A stretch of DNA of 64,000 nucleotides from the NCBI RefSeq assembly GCF_000717645.1, contig NZ_JNZZ01000006.1:1-64000 (forward strand), given 5' to 3'. Below are positions 8,534-17,284 of this stretch, in pieces. The notes below the pieces were generated by a model that had not been told where the DNA came from, did no database searches, and worked only from the letters and a program-made list of their open reading frames with translations. The first letter of the stretch is position 1, and the number at the start of each line of letters is the position of its first letter. The position numbers were made by a program, and so were the translations under genes. This stretch comes from Streptomyces californicus. GTDB lineage: Bacteria; Actinomycetota; Actinomycetes; Streptomycetales; Streptomycetaceae.

Positions 8534-9871
8534 ATGTCGGAGACGCAGACCGGCGCGGAGCGGCGCGGGGAGCAGATTCTCGCCGTTTTCGACACCGCGT
8601 TCGGAGAGCTGCTGGCCGCCGATCCGGCGGCCTTCCGGGTCAAGTTCCGCAAGATGGCGGGGTCGGCCTTCGCGTTCTACCGGGGCACCGCCTGCCTGTT
8701 CTACGGCGACCTGGAGCGGGAGCGGCACGGCGGCCCGTACGTGGACGAGCGCACCGGCCGGGTGTGGATCCACGGTGATCTGCACGCGGAGAACTTCGGC
8801 ACCTACATGGACGCCAACGGCCGCCTCGTCTTCAACGTGAACGACTTCGACGAGGCGTACGTGGGCCCCTTCACCTGGGACCTGAAGCGGTTCGCCGCCT
8901 CCGTGGCGCTCATCGGGTACGCCAAGGCCCTGGCCGACGAGCAGATCACCGACCTCGTCGGGACCTACGCCGCCGCCTACCGCGAGCGGATCCGCGCGCT
9001 GGCGACCGGCGCGAAGAACGACGAGGTGCCGCCGTTCACGCTGGACACGGCTCAGGGACCGCTGCTGGGCGCGCTGCGGGCGGCCCGCTCGCTCACCCGG
9101 TTCTCGCTGCTGGACTCGATGACGGTGATCCGGGACTTCGAGCGCCGGTTCGCGGACGGCGGCGGGGCGATCGACCTGGACGCGGCGACGCGGTACAAGG
9201 TGCTGGCCGCGTTCGACGGCTATCTGGAGACGCTGCCGGAGTCGAGTCTGACCCGCCCCGACTCCTACCGGGTCAAGGACGTGGTGGGCCGCCGGGGCAT
9301 CGGCATCGGATCGGCCGGGCTGCCCTCGTACAACATCCTCCTGGAGGGCAACAGCGACGCCCTGGAGAACGATGTGGTGATCTACCTCAAGCAGGCGCAG
9401 ACCCCGGCGGTGTCCCGGCACATCACCGACGCCGCCGTGCGGGACTACTTCCAGCACGAGGGCCACCGCACGGTGATCTCGCAGCGGGCGCTCCAGGCGC
9501 ACGCGGACCCGTGGCTGGGCTGGACCGAGCTGGACGGGGCGGGCCAGCTCGTCGCGGAGGTCTCGCCGTACGCGGTCGACCTGGACTGGTCCGAGATCGA
9601 CGAGGTGGACGAGATCGCGGCGGTCGTCGCGGACCTGGGCCGGGCGACGGCCACGATGCACGCGGCGGCGGACGACGAGAGCGGCCACTCGCTGGTGCCG
9701 TTCTCCACGGAGCGGGCGATCGACGCGGCGATCGCCGCCGACGAGGAGGGGTTCGCGCCGATGCTGGTCGACTTCGCCCACGACTACGGGGCGCGGGCCC
9801 GCGCGGACCACCAGATCTTCGTGGACCTGTTCCGCAACGGGAAGATCCCCGGGCTGCGGGGGCCCGCCTGA
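8534..9871 (+). CDS. DUF2252 family protein (kinase-fold)
   Basis: This 445-residue protein belongs to the DUF2252 family, which shares motifs with aminoglycoside phosphotransferases and other kinase-like folds. HGDLHAENFG (residues 80-89) resembles the catalytic loop and NDFDEA (103-108) the metal-binding loop. They occur early in the chain, so the order differs from a standard protein kinase. A perfect AGGAGG precedes the ATG. The substrate is unknown. It is followed by its own hairpin terminator, so it is probably a single-gene transcript, divergent from dnaE. Confidence 0.85.
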   Translation: MSETQTGAERRGEQILAVFDTAFGELLAADPAAFRVKFRKMAGSAFAFYRGTACLFYGDLERERHGGPYVDERTGRVWIHGDLHAENFGTYMDANGRLVFNVNDFDEAYVGPFTWDLKRFAASVALIGYAKALADEQITDLVGTYAAAYRERIRALATGAKNDEVPPFTLDTAQGPLLGALRAARSLTRFSLLDSMTVIRDFERRFADGGGAIDLDAATRYKVLAAFDGYLETLPESSLTRPDSYRVKDVVGRRGIGIGSAGLPSYNILLEGNSDALENDVVIYLKQAQTPAVSRHITDAAVRDYFQHEGHRTVISQRALQAHADPWLGWTELDGAGQLVAEVSPYAVDLDWSEIDEVDEIAAVVADLGRATATMHAAADDESGHSLVPFSTERAIDAAIAADEEGFAPMLVDFAHDYGARARADHQIFVDLFRNGKIPGLRGPA

Positions 9872-9886
9872 GCACGAGGCGGGCCC
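9860..9886 (+). terminator. Terminator overlapping the DUF2252 gene stop
   Basis: A 10-bp perfect GC stem (9860-9869 with 9877-9886) and a 7-base loop contain the stop codon at 9869-9871 in loop and stem. Confidence 0.7.
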
Positions 9887-9973
9887 GGCCGCCGGGCTCC
9901 CGCCCCTCCGGAAGCCCGGGCCCGGTCCCTCGCCGGACTCTCAGCCTCTTTTAAGGTCCGCTTACCTCGGCGC

Positions 9974-10720
9974 ATGACACACTTTCCGGCGATGGACATC
10001 TCAGGGACGCAGCTCAGGGTCGCGCGCGCGGCAATCTTCACCGCGCTCGTCGTCACCCTGTCCACGGCGTCCCACGTGCTGCTCTCCCGGGTCCCGCTGC
10101 CGCTGACCGCGGTCGGTCTGCTGGCCGCGGTGGTCTTCGCCGTGGCGTATGCGCTGGCCGGCCGGGAGCGCGGCTTCGGGGCGATCGCGGGGCTGCTGGT
10201 CCCGCTGGAGCTGGCCGCCGACACGCTCTTCACCACCGGCCAGCACCTCTGCTACGGGGCGGCCGGCGGCCCGGTCGCGGGCCCGCTGCGCGCGGTGGGC
10301 TTCGACGTGCTGTGCGGCGGCGGCGAGGTCGGCACGGGCGGGGCCCGGATCGCGGGCGTCGGCGCGGTGGGCACCCCGCTCGCCGACGTGGCCGGGGCGG
10401 GCGACCGCGCCGCCGCCCTGCTGGCGCACCCCGGGCCGGCCGTGCCGTGGCTGCTGCTCGCCGCCCATGTGGCGGTCGGGCTGCTGGCCGCGGCCTGGTT
10501 GCGGCGCGGTGAGGCGGCCCTGTCGGGGCTGGTGCGCACGGCGGCGCTGCTGGCGTTCCGGCCGCTGCTGACGGCGGTCGCGGTGGTGGGCGCGGGCGTC
10601 CGGTCGGCGGCCCGCCGCTCCCGGCCCGCCGACCGCCCGTACCCGCCGCTGACCGCCCGTTTCCTGGTGCACTGCGTGGGCCGCAGGGGCCCGCCGTCCG
10701 TGACGTACGCCGCTGCCTGA
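9974..10720 (+). CDS. Integral membrane protein, unknown function
   Basis: This 248-residue protein has about five hydrophobic segments (near residues 16-34, 42-62, 66-84, 152-174 and 186-208), a Gly-rich loop in the middle with one cysteine, and a basic C-terminal tail. The ATG at 9974 has no strong ribosome-binding site; ATG at 9992 (residue 7) is an alternative start. It lies 66 bp upstream of the DsbA-like gene on the same strand, so the two may be co-transcribed. I do not recognise a characterised family. Confidence 0.7.
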   Translation: MTHFPAMDISGTQLRVARAAIFTALVVTLSTASHVLLSRVPLPLTAVGLLAAVVFAVAYALAGRERGFGAIAGLLVPLELAADTLFTTGQHLCYGAAGGPVAGPLRAVGFDVLCGGGEVGTGGARIAGVGAVGTPLADVAGAGDRAAALLAHPGPAVPWLLLAAHVAVGLLAAAWLRRGEAALSGLVRTAALLAFRPLLTAVAVVGAGVRSAARRSRPADRPYPPLTARFLVHCVGRRGPPSVTYAAA

Positions 10721-10786
10721 GGGGCACGGCGGGACGACGACGGCAGGACCCTTCACTCCCCGCACACGTACCGACGGAGAACGATC

Positions 10787-11602
10787 ATGAGCAAGCGCAA
10801 CACCCAGGCGAACAAGGCAGCGGCCCGTGAGCGGCTGCGCGCCGAGCGCGAGCGCCAGGCCAAGAAGGACAAGACCCGCAAGCAGCTCGTCGTCGCGGGC
10901 TCGGTCGTCGCCGCCCTCGCGGTGATCGGCGGCATCAGCTACGGCGTGATGCAGCTGAACAAGCCGGGCGCCTGGGAGGAGGCCGCCGACGCGAAGAACG
11001 TCAGCGCGCCGAAGAACACCTCGGGCAAGGACGGCACCACCGTGGTGATCGGCAAGGCCGGCGCGAAGAAGACGCTGGAGCTCTACGAGGACTCGCGCTG
11101 CCCGGTCTGCGCCACGTTCGAGCAGGGTGTCGGCGAGACGGTCTCGAAGGACGTCGAGGCCGGAAAGTACAAGGTCAAGTACGTCGGTGCGACCTTCATC
11201 GACAACACCGACAACGGCGAGGGCTCCAAGAACGCCCTGAGCGCGCTCGGCGCGGCGCTGGACGTGAGCCCCGAGGCGTTCATGGAGTACAAGGCGGCGC
11301 TGTACTCGGCGGAGTTCCACCCCGAGGAGAGCGACGACAAGTTCTCCAAGGACAGCTACCTGATCAAGGTGGCGGACTCGGTCGAGGCGCTGAAGGGGAA
11401 CAAGGACTTCCAGAAGAACGTCGAGGACGGCACGTACGACGCCTGGGCGATGAAGATGTCCAAGACGTTCGACAAGAGCGGGGTGCGGGGCACGCCGACC
11501 CTGAAGATGGACGGCGAGAAGATCACGTCCGAGGGCAGCGACAACGCCCCGATGACGGCCGACGAGTTCACCAAGGCCGTCGACAAGGCGCTCAAGGCGT
11601 AA
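10787..11602 (+). CDS. DsbA-like membrane-anchored thioredoxin-fold protein
   Basis: This 271-residue protein has a basic cytosolic N-terminus (1-32), one membrane helix (about 33-55) and an extracellular DsbA/thioredoxin_4 domain. The active site is C105-P-V-C108, and a cis-Pro motif GTPT lies near the end. It would act as an oxidase or isomerase on exported proteins at the outer face of the membrane. GGAG precedes the ATG. The lysine-rich domain is long in the helical insert typical of actinobacterial members. A perfect 20-bp hairpin follows the stop. The upstream membrane protein could be a partner, but there is no direct evidence. Confidence 0.9.
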   Translation: MSKRNTQANKAAARERLRAERERQAKKDKTRKQLVVAGSVVAALAVIGGISYGVMQLNKPGAWEEAADAKNVSAPKNTSGKDGTTVVIGKAGAKKTLELYEDSRCPVCATFEQGVGETVSKDVEAGKYKVKYVGATFIDNTDNGEGSKNALSALGAALDVSPEAFMEYKAALYSAEFHPEESDDKFSKDSYLIKVADSVEALKGNKDFQKNVEDGTYDAWAMKMSKTFDKSGVRGTPTLKMDGEKITSEGSDNAPMTADEFTKAVDKALKA

Positions 11603-11620
11603 CGTCCCGCGACGTCGTGG

Positions 11621-11665
11621 AACCCGGCGTTCCCGGGCGGCTCGACCGCCCGGGAACGCCGGGTT
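11621..11665. terminator. Bidirectional terminator
   Basis: A perfect 20-bp stem (11621-11640 with 11646-11665) closes a 5-base loop between the convergent DsbA-like and hydrolase genes. Confidence 0.92.
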
Positions 11666-11675
11666 CTCCGCGTTT

Positions 11676-12254
11676 CTACAGCGTGGCGAGGAAGCCGAGC
11701 GCGACCTTCCAGGTCTGCTCGGCGGCCGCCTGGTCGTAGTCGTGCCGGTCCGGGTCGGTGAACAGGTGCCCGGCCCCGGGGTAGCGGTAGATCTCCACGT
11801 CCGCTCCGGTGCGCCGCATCTGGAGGTACCAGCTGTTCAGCCAGTCGTGGGACTCGAAGGGGTCCGGGTCCGCGACGTGCAGCTGGACCGGCAGCTCGTC
11901 CACCGAGGCGTTCTCCGCGATGTCCGACGTGCCGTGGAACAGCAGCAGCCCGCGGGCCTTCGCGTCGCCGAGCGCCAGGGTCTGCGCGGTGGCCGCCCCG
12001 AGGGAGAAGCCGGCGTAGACGAGTCCCTGGTCGGAGTAGGGCGCGGAGGCCAGCACGGCCCGCTTCAGCAGCTCGTCCTTGCCGACCGCGTCCTTGTGAG
12101 CCATGCCCTCTTCCACCGTGTCAAAGGTGTGCCCCTCGAACAGATCGGGCACGCGCACCTCATGGCCGGCGTCCCTGAGGCGTGCGGCTGCCGCGTGCAC
12201 GGCGGGCGTCAGCCCGTACGTCGAGTGGAAAAGCATGATGTTCATGAGGCCCAT
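11676..12254 (-). CDS. Dienelactone hydrolase family protein with Ser nucleophile
   Basis: This is a 192-residue alpha/beta hydrolase of the dienelactone hydrolase type. The nucleophile elbow is G-F-S-L-G with Ser84, the acid is in ADPDPFE (around 129-131), and the histidine is H163 in PGAGHLFTD. Classic dienelactone hydrolases use Cys at the nucleophile, so this member is probably a general esterase rather than a dienelactone enzyme. The frame stays open far upstream (to 13298), but homology starts with MNIMLFHS. ATG 12254 or 12245 are both possible; AGGG upstream favours 12254. It is divergent from the MscS gene with 51 bp between starts. Confidence 0.85.
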   Translation of the reverse strand: MGLMNIMLFHSTYGLTPAVHAAAARLRDAGHEVRVPDLFEGHTFDTVEEGMAHKDAVGKDELLKRAVLASAPYSDQGLVYAGFSLGAATAQTLALGDAKARGLLLFHGTSDIAENASVDELPVQLHVADPDPFESHDWLNSWYLQMRRTGADVEIYRYPGAGHLFTDPDRHDYDQAAAEQTWKVALGFLATL

Positions 12255-12305
12255 GGTGCCATTCGCACCCTTCGAGGGCCGCCCTACAGCTGGGAGGACG
12301 AGCGA

Positions 12306-13445
12306 ATGGAGAGCGTGCTGCGCCCGCTGATCGTGATCGGCGGTTCCGTGGTGGTCACGCTGTTGGCCGGCTGGGCGGTCGACCTGCTTCTGCGGCGGGC
12401 CGACAGCCGTCACCACGAGACCCCGCTGTGGGGGCTGCTCCGACGCTGCCGGCCACCCTTGCAAGTGGTGATCATCACGGCGCTGCTGCGCGGAAGCTAC
12501 CGCCAGACGAAGATCGACTGGGTGTGGGAGCACCGGGCCGGCATCGGTCAGGCGCTGTCCCTGGTGCTGATCGGTGCGTCGGCCTGGCTGGTGGTGCGGG
12601 CCGCGGCGACGGTCGTGGAGGCGAGCTACGCCCGGTACGCGACGTCCACCCGCGACCCGGCCCGGGTCCGCCGGGTCCGCACGCAGGTGACGCTGATCCA
12701 GCGGGTCGTCATAGCGGTGGTGACGGTGGTCGCGATCGCCGCGATGCTCCTGACCTTCCCCCCGATGCGGGGCGTCGGCACGTCGATGCTGGCCTCGGCC
12801 GGTCTGCTCGGCATCGTCGCCGGTGTCGCCGCCCAGTCGACCCTCGGCAACCTCTTCGCCGGGCTCCAGATCGCGTTCGGCGACATGGTGCGGATCGGCG
12901 ACACCGTGGTGGTGGACGGCGAGTGGGGCACGATCGACGAGATCACCCTGACGTTCCTGGCGGTCCGGACCTGGGACGAGCGGCGGATCACGATGCCGGT
13001 CTCGTACTTCACCAGCCAGCCGTTCGAGAACTGGTCGCGCGGCGGGGTGCAGATGACCGGCACGGTCTACTTCCACCTCGACCACTCCGCCCCGGTCGCC
13101 GCGATGCGGAAGAAGCTGCGGGACATCCTCGGGGACATCGCCGCCTGGGACGGCCGGGACTGGTCGCTGGCGGTCACGGACACCACGCCGTCCACGATCC
13201 AGGTGCGGGCCGTGGTCACGGCGAAGGACGCGGACGACATCTGGACGGTGCGCTGCGCGGTGCGCGAGCAGCTGATCGGCTGGCTGCGGGACCACCACCC
13301 GTACGCGCTGCCGCGGATCGCCACCTCGCCCGCCGCCCTGCCGCCGGGCGAGCAGTGGGCGGAGCTGACCGGCGCCGGGGTCCGGCCGCGCCGCAACGGG
13401 ACCTCGTCCCCCGCGGAGCCGGCCCCGCGCACGGGCCGCGGCTGA
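12306..13445 (+). CDS. Small-conductance mechanosensitive channel (MscS family)
   Basis: This 379-residue protein has three membrane segments (about 5-25, 72-92 and 125-145). It also has the MscS pore-lining region rich in Gly and Ala (SAGLLGIVAGVAAQSTLGNLFAG) and the beta-domain (VRIGDTVVVDGEWGTIDEITL). It would open under membrane tension and release solutes on hypo-osmotic shock. GGGAGG lies 7 bases before the ATG. The C-terminal tail is Pro/Arg-rich. The neighbour on the far side is a Na+/H+ antiporter, which fits an ion and osmotic theme. Confidence 0.93.
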   Translation: MESVLRPLIVIGGSVVVTLLAGWAVDLLLRRADSRHHETPLWGLLRRCRPPLQVVIITALLRGSYRQTKIDWVWEHRAGIGQALSLVLIGASAWLVVRAAATVVEASYARYATSTRDPARVRRVRTQVTLIQRVVIAVVTVVAIAAMLLTFPPMRGVGTSMLASAGLLGIVAGVAAQSTLGNLFAGLQIAFGDMVRIGDTVVVDGEWGTIDEITLTFLAVRTWDERRITMPVSYFTSQPFENWSRGGVQMTGTVYFHLDHSAPVAAMRKKLRDILGDIAAWDGRDWSLAVTDTTPSTIQVRAVVTAKDADDIWTVRCAVREQLIGWLRDHHPYALPRIATSPAALPPGEQWAELTGAGVRPRRNGTSSPAEPAPRTGRG

Positions 13446-13448
13446 CCG

Positions 13449-13474
13449 GAGCCCGGGGCGGGCGCCCCGGGCTC
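13449..13474. terminator. Hairpin between convergent mscS-type and antiporter genes
   Basis: Arms 13449-13460 and 13463-13474 are perfectly complementary and overlap the antiporter stop codon. It could serve both strands. Confidence 0.75.
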
Positions 13475-15059
13475 ACCGCAGCGAGCGGTAGTCCAGGTAC
13501 TGCAGCACCCGGTCCACGACCTCCGGGTCGGAGCCGGGCTCGCTGCGCGCGGAGAGCACTTCGTGGCGGGCGGCCGACATCATCTCGCGCTGGACGCGGC
13601 TGATCGCCTTGAAGCGCTCCGCCCGCTTGGCGACCGCCTCGCGCCGCTCCTCGTCGACCATGTCGGGGCTGATCCGGGCGCCGATGTCGTACGCGGCGCG
13701 CTGGAGCCGCTCCACCACCTCCTCGGGGAACTCCTCGACCTCCTGGATCTCCTTGAGCCGGTACTTGGCGGCCTTGGCGGCCCGGATCGCGAGGTCGCGC
13801 TCCAGGGCCTCCTCGGCGGCGGTGTCGGCCCGGACGTTCAGCTTCCGCACCAGCCAGGGCAGGGTGAGCCCCTGGAAGACCAGGGTGGCCATGATCACGG
13901 CGAACGCGATGAAGATGATCTCCTCGCGGCCGGGGAAGGGCTGCCCGTCGTCGGTCTCCAGCGGGATCGCCAGCGCCAGGGCGACGGAGGCCACCCCGCG
14001 CATCCCCGCCCACCACATCACCACGGTCTCGCGCCAGCTGGTGGGGATCTCCTCGCTGACGTCGCGCCGGGTGTGCAGCCGTTTGGCCAGCCAGGTTGCG
14101 GGGAGCAGCCAGAGCAGCCGTACGCCGACGACGACCGCGACGACCGCGAGCCCCCAGCCGACCATCTCCAGGGCGTGCCCGTCGGCGGTGCCGAACACCG
14201 TGTGCAGCTCCAGGCCGATCAGCCCGAAGGCCACGCCGGTGACGAGGGTGTCGACGATGTCCCAGAAGGTACGTCCGGTGAGCCGGCCCAGCACGTCGTC
14301 GGCGTCGGCGGTGTGCTCGGCGAGGAACAGGGCCACGGTCAGCACGGCCAGCACCCCGGAGCCCTCCAGCTCCTCGGCGAGGACGTAGGCGACGAAGGGC
14401 ACCAGCAGGGTCAGGCCCACCTGGAGCGTGGCGTCGCCGAGCAGGTTCATCAGCTTGATGGTGACCCAGCCGAGCGCGAGGCCGACGGCCACCGCGACGA
14501 CCGCGGAGAGGACCAGCAGCCCGAACGCCTCGGGGAGCGAGAAGGTGCCGCTGACGGCGGCGGCGATCGCCACGTGGTAGAGCACGATGGCGGTCACGTC
14601 GTTGAAGAGGCCCTCGCCCTCCAGGATCGACACCAGCCGCCGCGGCAGCCCCACCGAGCCCGCCACGGCCGTCGCGGCGACCGGGTCGGGCGGGGCGACG
14701 AGCGCGCCGAGCGCGACGGCCGCGGCGATCGGCAGCCCCGGCACGATGGCGTTGGCGACCGCGGCGACGGCGGCCGTGGTGACGAACACGAGGGCGACGG
14801 CCAGCAGGAAGATCGGGCGCCGGTTGGCGGCGAACTGCCTCCAGGAGGTGCGCTGCACCGTCGCGTAGAGCAGCGGCGGGAGCAGGGCGGGGAGGATGAT
14901 CTCCGGCGGGATGTCGACGTTCGGGACGAACGGCATGAACGCCATCGCGACGCCGGCGAGGGTCATCAGCACCGGGGCGGGCAGCCCGAGCCGGTCGCCC
15001 AGCGGCACCGTGACCACGGCTCCGAGCAGCAGCAGGAGCAGGAGGGACATCTGTTCCAC
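13473..15059 (-). CDS. Na+/H+ antiporter, CPA1/NhaP family
   Basis: This 528-residue protein has about 12 membrane helices followed by a charged, helical cytosolic tail of about 130 residues. APPDPVAATA and EGLFNDVTAIV are the CPA1 ion-binding motifs (the DP and ND pairs). It would exchange cytosolic Na+ for H+ to control pH and sodium. The GTG start at 15059 has GGAAGG 7 bases upstream. It ends against the MscS-family gene with a shared terminator and is 108 bp from the GNAT gene start region. Confidence 0.93.
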   Translation of the reverse strand: MEQMSLLLLLLLGAVVTVPLGDRLGLPAPVLMTLAGVAMAFMPFVPNVDIPPEIILPALLPPLLYATVQRTSWRQFAANRRPIFLLAVALVFVTTAAVAAVANAIVPGLPIAAAVALGALVAPPDPVAATAVAGSVGLPRRLVSILEGEGLFNDVTAIVLYHVAIAAAVSGTFSLPEAFGLLVLSAVVAVAVGLALGWVTIKLMNLLGDATLQVGLTLLVPFVAYVLAEELEGSGVLAVLTVALFLAEHTADADDVLGRLTGRTFWDIVDTLVTGVAFGLIGLELHTVFGTADGHALEMVGWGLAVVAVVVGVRLLWLLPATWLAKRLHTRRDVSEEIPTSWRETVVMWWAGMRGVASVALALAIPLETDDGQPFPGREEIIFIAFAVIMATLVFQGLTLPWLVRKLNVRADTAAEEALERDLAIRAAKAAKYRLKEIQEVEEFPEEVVERLQRAAYDIGARISPDMVDEERREAVAKRAERFKAISRVQREMMSAARHEVLSARSEPGSDPEVVDRVLQYLDYRSLR

Positions 15060-15167
15060 GGGTGGCCTTCCGGAGCGTGCGGGTCCGGCGGGTCACAAGC
15101 GGCCGAACAGGGGTCCACCCTGCCATGCACGGTGCACGATTCGGCCGATACCCCCCTCTTCCGGCAC

Positions 15168-15653
15168 TCAGGCCGGGTGGATCTCCCGCCGCATCGCCCG
15201 GTGCGGCATGCCCGCGTCGGGGAATTCGGGGCCGTACGCGACGTATCCGAGCCGCTCGTAGAAGCCGAGGGCGTGGGTCTGGGCGTGCAGGTCGACGGCG
15301 GTCAGGCCGAGTGCGCGCGCCTCGTCCTCGATGGCGCGGACGAGCGCCGCGCCGACCCCGAGGCCCCGGGCCTCCCGGCCCACGGCGAGCCGGCCGAGCG
15401 AGCCGACGCCCGGGGCGCCGCCGGTCTTCCCGGCCGCGGCCGCGCCGTGCAGCAGGCGCCCGGTGCCGAGCGCGGTGCCGTCCGCCGCGACGGCCAGCAC
15501 GTGCACGGCGGTCGCGTCGTACGCGTCGTACTCCAGCCTCTCGGGCACGTTCTGCTCGCCGACGAAGACGTCCTTGCGGACCTGGAAGCAGGCCGCCAGA
15601 TCGCTCTCCTCGACGGCCCTGCGCGTGCTGTACGCGCCGGGTCCGGGCGTCAC
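15168..15653 (-). CDS. GNAT family N-acetyltransferase
   Basis: This 161-residue acetyltransferase carries the acetyl-CoA loop R-G-L-G-V-G-A ([13 protein letters not shown]) and the terminal [11 protein letters not shown] strand. The [14 protein letters not shown] segment near residues 30-43 is typical of the ElaA-like subgroup. Its GTG overlaps the rluD stop as GTGA, so translation is coupled to rluD. An enormous upstream open frame exists but is the shadow of rluD. The substrate is unknown. Confidence 0.9.
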   Translation of the reverse strand: MTPGPGAYSTRRAVEESDLAACFQVRKDVFVGEQNVPERLEYDAYDATAVHVLAVAADGTALGTGRLLHGAAAAGKTGGAPGVGSLGRLAVGREARGLGVGAALVRAIEDEARALGLTAVDLHAQTHALGFYERLGYVAYGPEFPDAGMPHRAMRREIHPA

Positions 15654-16591
15654 TGGCTCTCCGCCGCGATGGTGTCGAGGGCCTGCCGCAGATCGGCGGG
15701 GTACTCGCTGGAGAACTCCACCCAGCTCCCGTCCGCCGGGTGCTCGAAGCCCAGCCGGACGGCGTGCAGCCACTGCCGGGTCAGCTTGAGGCGCTTGGCC
15801 AGCGTGGGGTCCGCGCCGTAGGTGATGTCCCCGACGCAGGGGTGGCGGTGAGCCGACATGTGGACCCGGATCTGGTGGGTGCGGCCCGTCTCCAACTTGA
15901 TGTCGAGGAGGCTGGCGGAGCGGTACGCCTCGATCAGGTCGTAATGGGTCACCGACGGCTTGCCCTCGGCGGTGACCGCCCACTTGTAGTCGTGGTTGGG
16001 GTGGCGGCCGATGGGGGCGTCGATGGTGCCGCTCATCGGGTCCGGGTGGCCCTGGACGAGGGCGTGGTACTTCTTCTCGACGACCCGGTCGCGGAACTGG
16101 GCCTTGAGCAGGGTGTACGCGCGCTCGGACTTGGCGACGACCATCAGTCCGGAGGTGCCGACGTCGAGGCGGTGGACGATGCCCTGGCGCTCGGCGGCGC
16201 CGGAGGTCGAGATCCGGTACCCGGCGGCGGCGAGGCCGCCGATGACGGTGGTGCCGGTCCAGCCGGGGCTGGGGTGGGCGGCGACGCCGACCGGCTTCAC
16301 GATGACCACGATGTCGTCGTCGTCGTGGACGATCTCCATGCCCTCGACGGGCTCGGCGACGATCTGGACCGGCGGAGCGGCCTGCGGCATCTCCACCTCC
16401 AGCCAGGCGCCCCCGTGGACCCGCTCGGACTTCCCGGCCACCGAGCCGTCCACCTGGACCTTCCCGGCGGCGGCCAGCTCGGCGGCCTTGGTGCGGGAGA
16501 AGCCGAACATGCGGGCGATGGCGGCGTCGACGCGCTCGCCCTCCAGACCGTCCGGTACGGGCAGGGTGCGGATCTCGGGGTGCGTACTCAC
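15650..16591 (-). CDS. rluD: Ribosomal large subunit pseudouridine synthase, RluD-like
   Basis: This 313-residue protein has an N-terminal S4 RNA-binding domain (about 17-75) and a RluA-type catalytic domain with Asp143 in HRLDVGTSG. In RluD homologues it converts uridines in helix 69 of 23S rRNA to pseudouridine. The GTG start lacks a ribosome-binding site, but a CATACT hexamer (AGTATG at 16598-16603 on the plus strand) lies 6 bases upstream, so a leaderless transcript from inside the lspA-rluD gap is possible. It lies 43 bp downstream of lspA and overlaps the GNAT gene by four bases, giving lspA-rluD-GNAT order. Confidence 0.93.
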   Translation of the reverse strand: MSTHPEIRTLPVPDGLEGERVDAAIARMFGFSRTKAAELAAAGKVQVDGSVAGKSERVHGGAWLEVEMPQAAPPVQIVAEPVEGMEIVHDDDDIVVIVKPVGVAAHPSPGWTGTTVIGGLAAAGYRISTSGAAERQGIVHRLDVGTSGLMVVAKSERAYTLLKAQFRDRVVEKKYHALVQGHPDPMSGTIDAPIGRHPNHDYKWAVTAEGKPSVTHYDLIEAYRSASLLDIKLETGRTHQIRVHMSAHRHPCVGDITYGADPTLAKRLKLTRQWLHAVRLGFEHPADGSWVEFSSEYPADLRQALDTIAAESQ

Positions 16592-16634
16592 CAGTCGAGT
16601 ATGCCTTGCGCGACACGCTCCCCGTACAGCCCGG

Positions 16635-17225
16635 TCAGTCCTTGTGGACGGTCCCGTCGGGGTCCAGGCCCTTGAAGGAGAGGATCACGATGAGGATGCC
16701 GCCGCAGACGATGGCGGAGTCGGCGAGGTTGAAGACGGCGAAATGCTTGGGGGCGATGAAGTCGACCACCGCGCCCTCGAACACGCCCGGGGCCCGGAAG
16801 AGGCGGTCGGTGAGGTTGCCGAGCGCACCGCCCAGGAGGAGTCCCAGGGCGATGGCCCACGGCAGGCTGTAGAGCTTGCGGGCGAGCCGGACGATGACCA
16901 CGATCACCCCGGCGGCGATGATGGTGAAGATCACCGTGAACGCCTCGCCGAACCCGAACGCGGCGCCCGGGTTCCGGATCGCCCGGAACTGCAGCCAGTC
17001 CCCGATGATGTCGATCGGCGGCTGGTGCTCCAGCTTCGCCACCACGATCATCTTCGTGACCAGGTCCAGCGCGTAGGCCACGACGGCCACGGTCAGCAGG
17101 GCGAGCACCTTCCGCTTGCCCCTGACCGCGTTCGCGGCGGCGTCGGCGGCGGTGCTGCCGCCCTCGTCCGCGCCCTCGACATCGGGGTTCTCCGGCGTAC
17201 CGATGATGCGCTCCGCCTCTGCCAC
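16635..17225 (-). CDS. lspA: Lipoprotein signal peptidase (signal peptidase II)
   Basis: This 196-residue membrane aspartic protease cleaves signal peptides of diacylglyceryl-modified prolipoproteins. The family motifs [19 protein letters not shown] (first catalytic Asp) and [11 protein letters not shown] (second catalytic Asp) are present, with four membrane helices. The N-terminal 45 residues are an acidic cytosolic extension common in actinobacteria. GAGGGA lies ahead of the GTG. It sits between dksA-like and rluD in a conserved order. Confidence 0.96.
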   Translation of the reverse strand: MAEAERIIGTPENPDVEGADEGGSTAADAAANAVRGKRKVLALLTVAVVAYALDLVTKMIVVAKLEHQPPIDIIGDWLQFRAIRNPGAAFGFGEAFTVIFTIIAAGVIVVIVRLARKLYSLPWAIALGLLLGGALGNLTDRLFRAPGVFEGAVVDFIAPKHFAVFNLADSAIVCGGILIVILSFKGLDPDGTVHKD

Positions 17226-17284
17226 GTGAGTCCCTCAACCCTAGGTGCCTGCCTTCGGATGAGGGTACGGCACACCTGTGCGGA

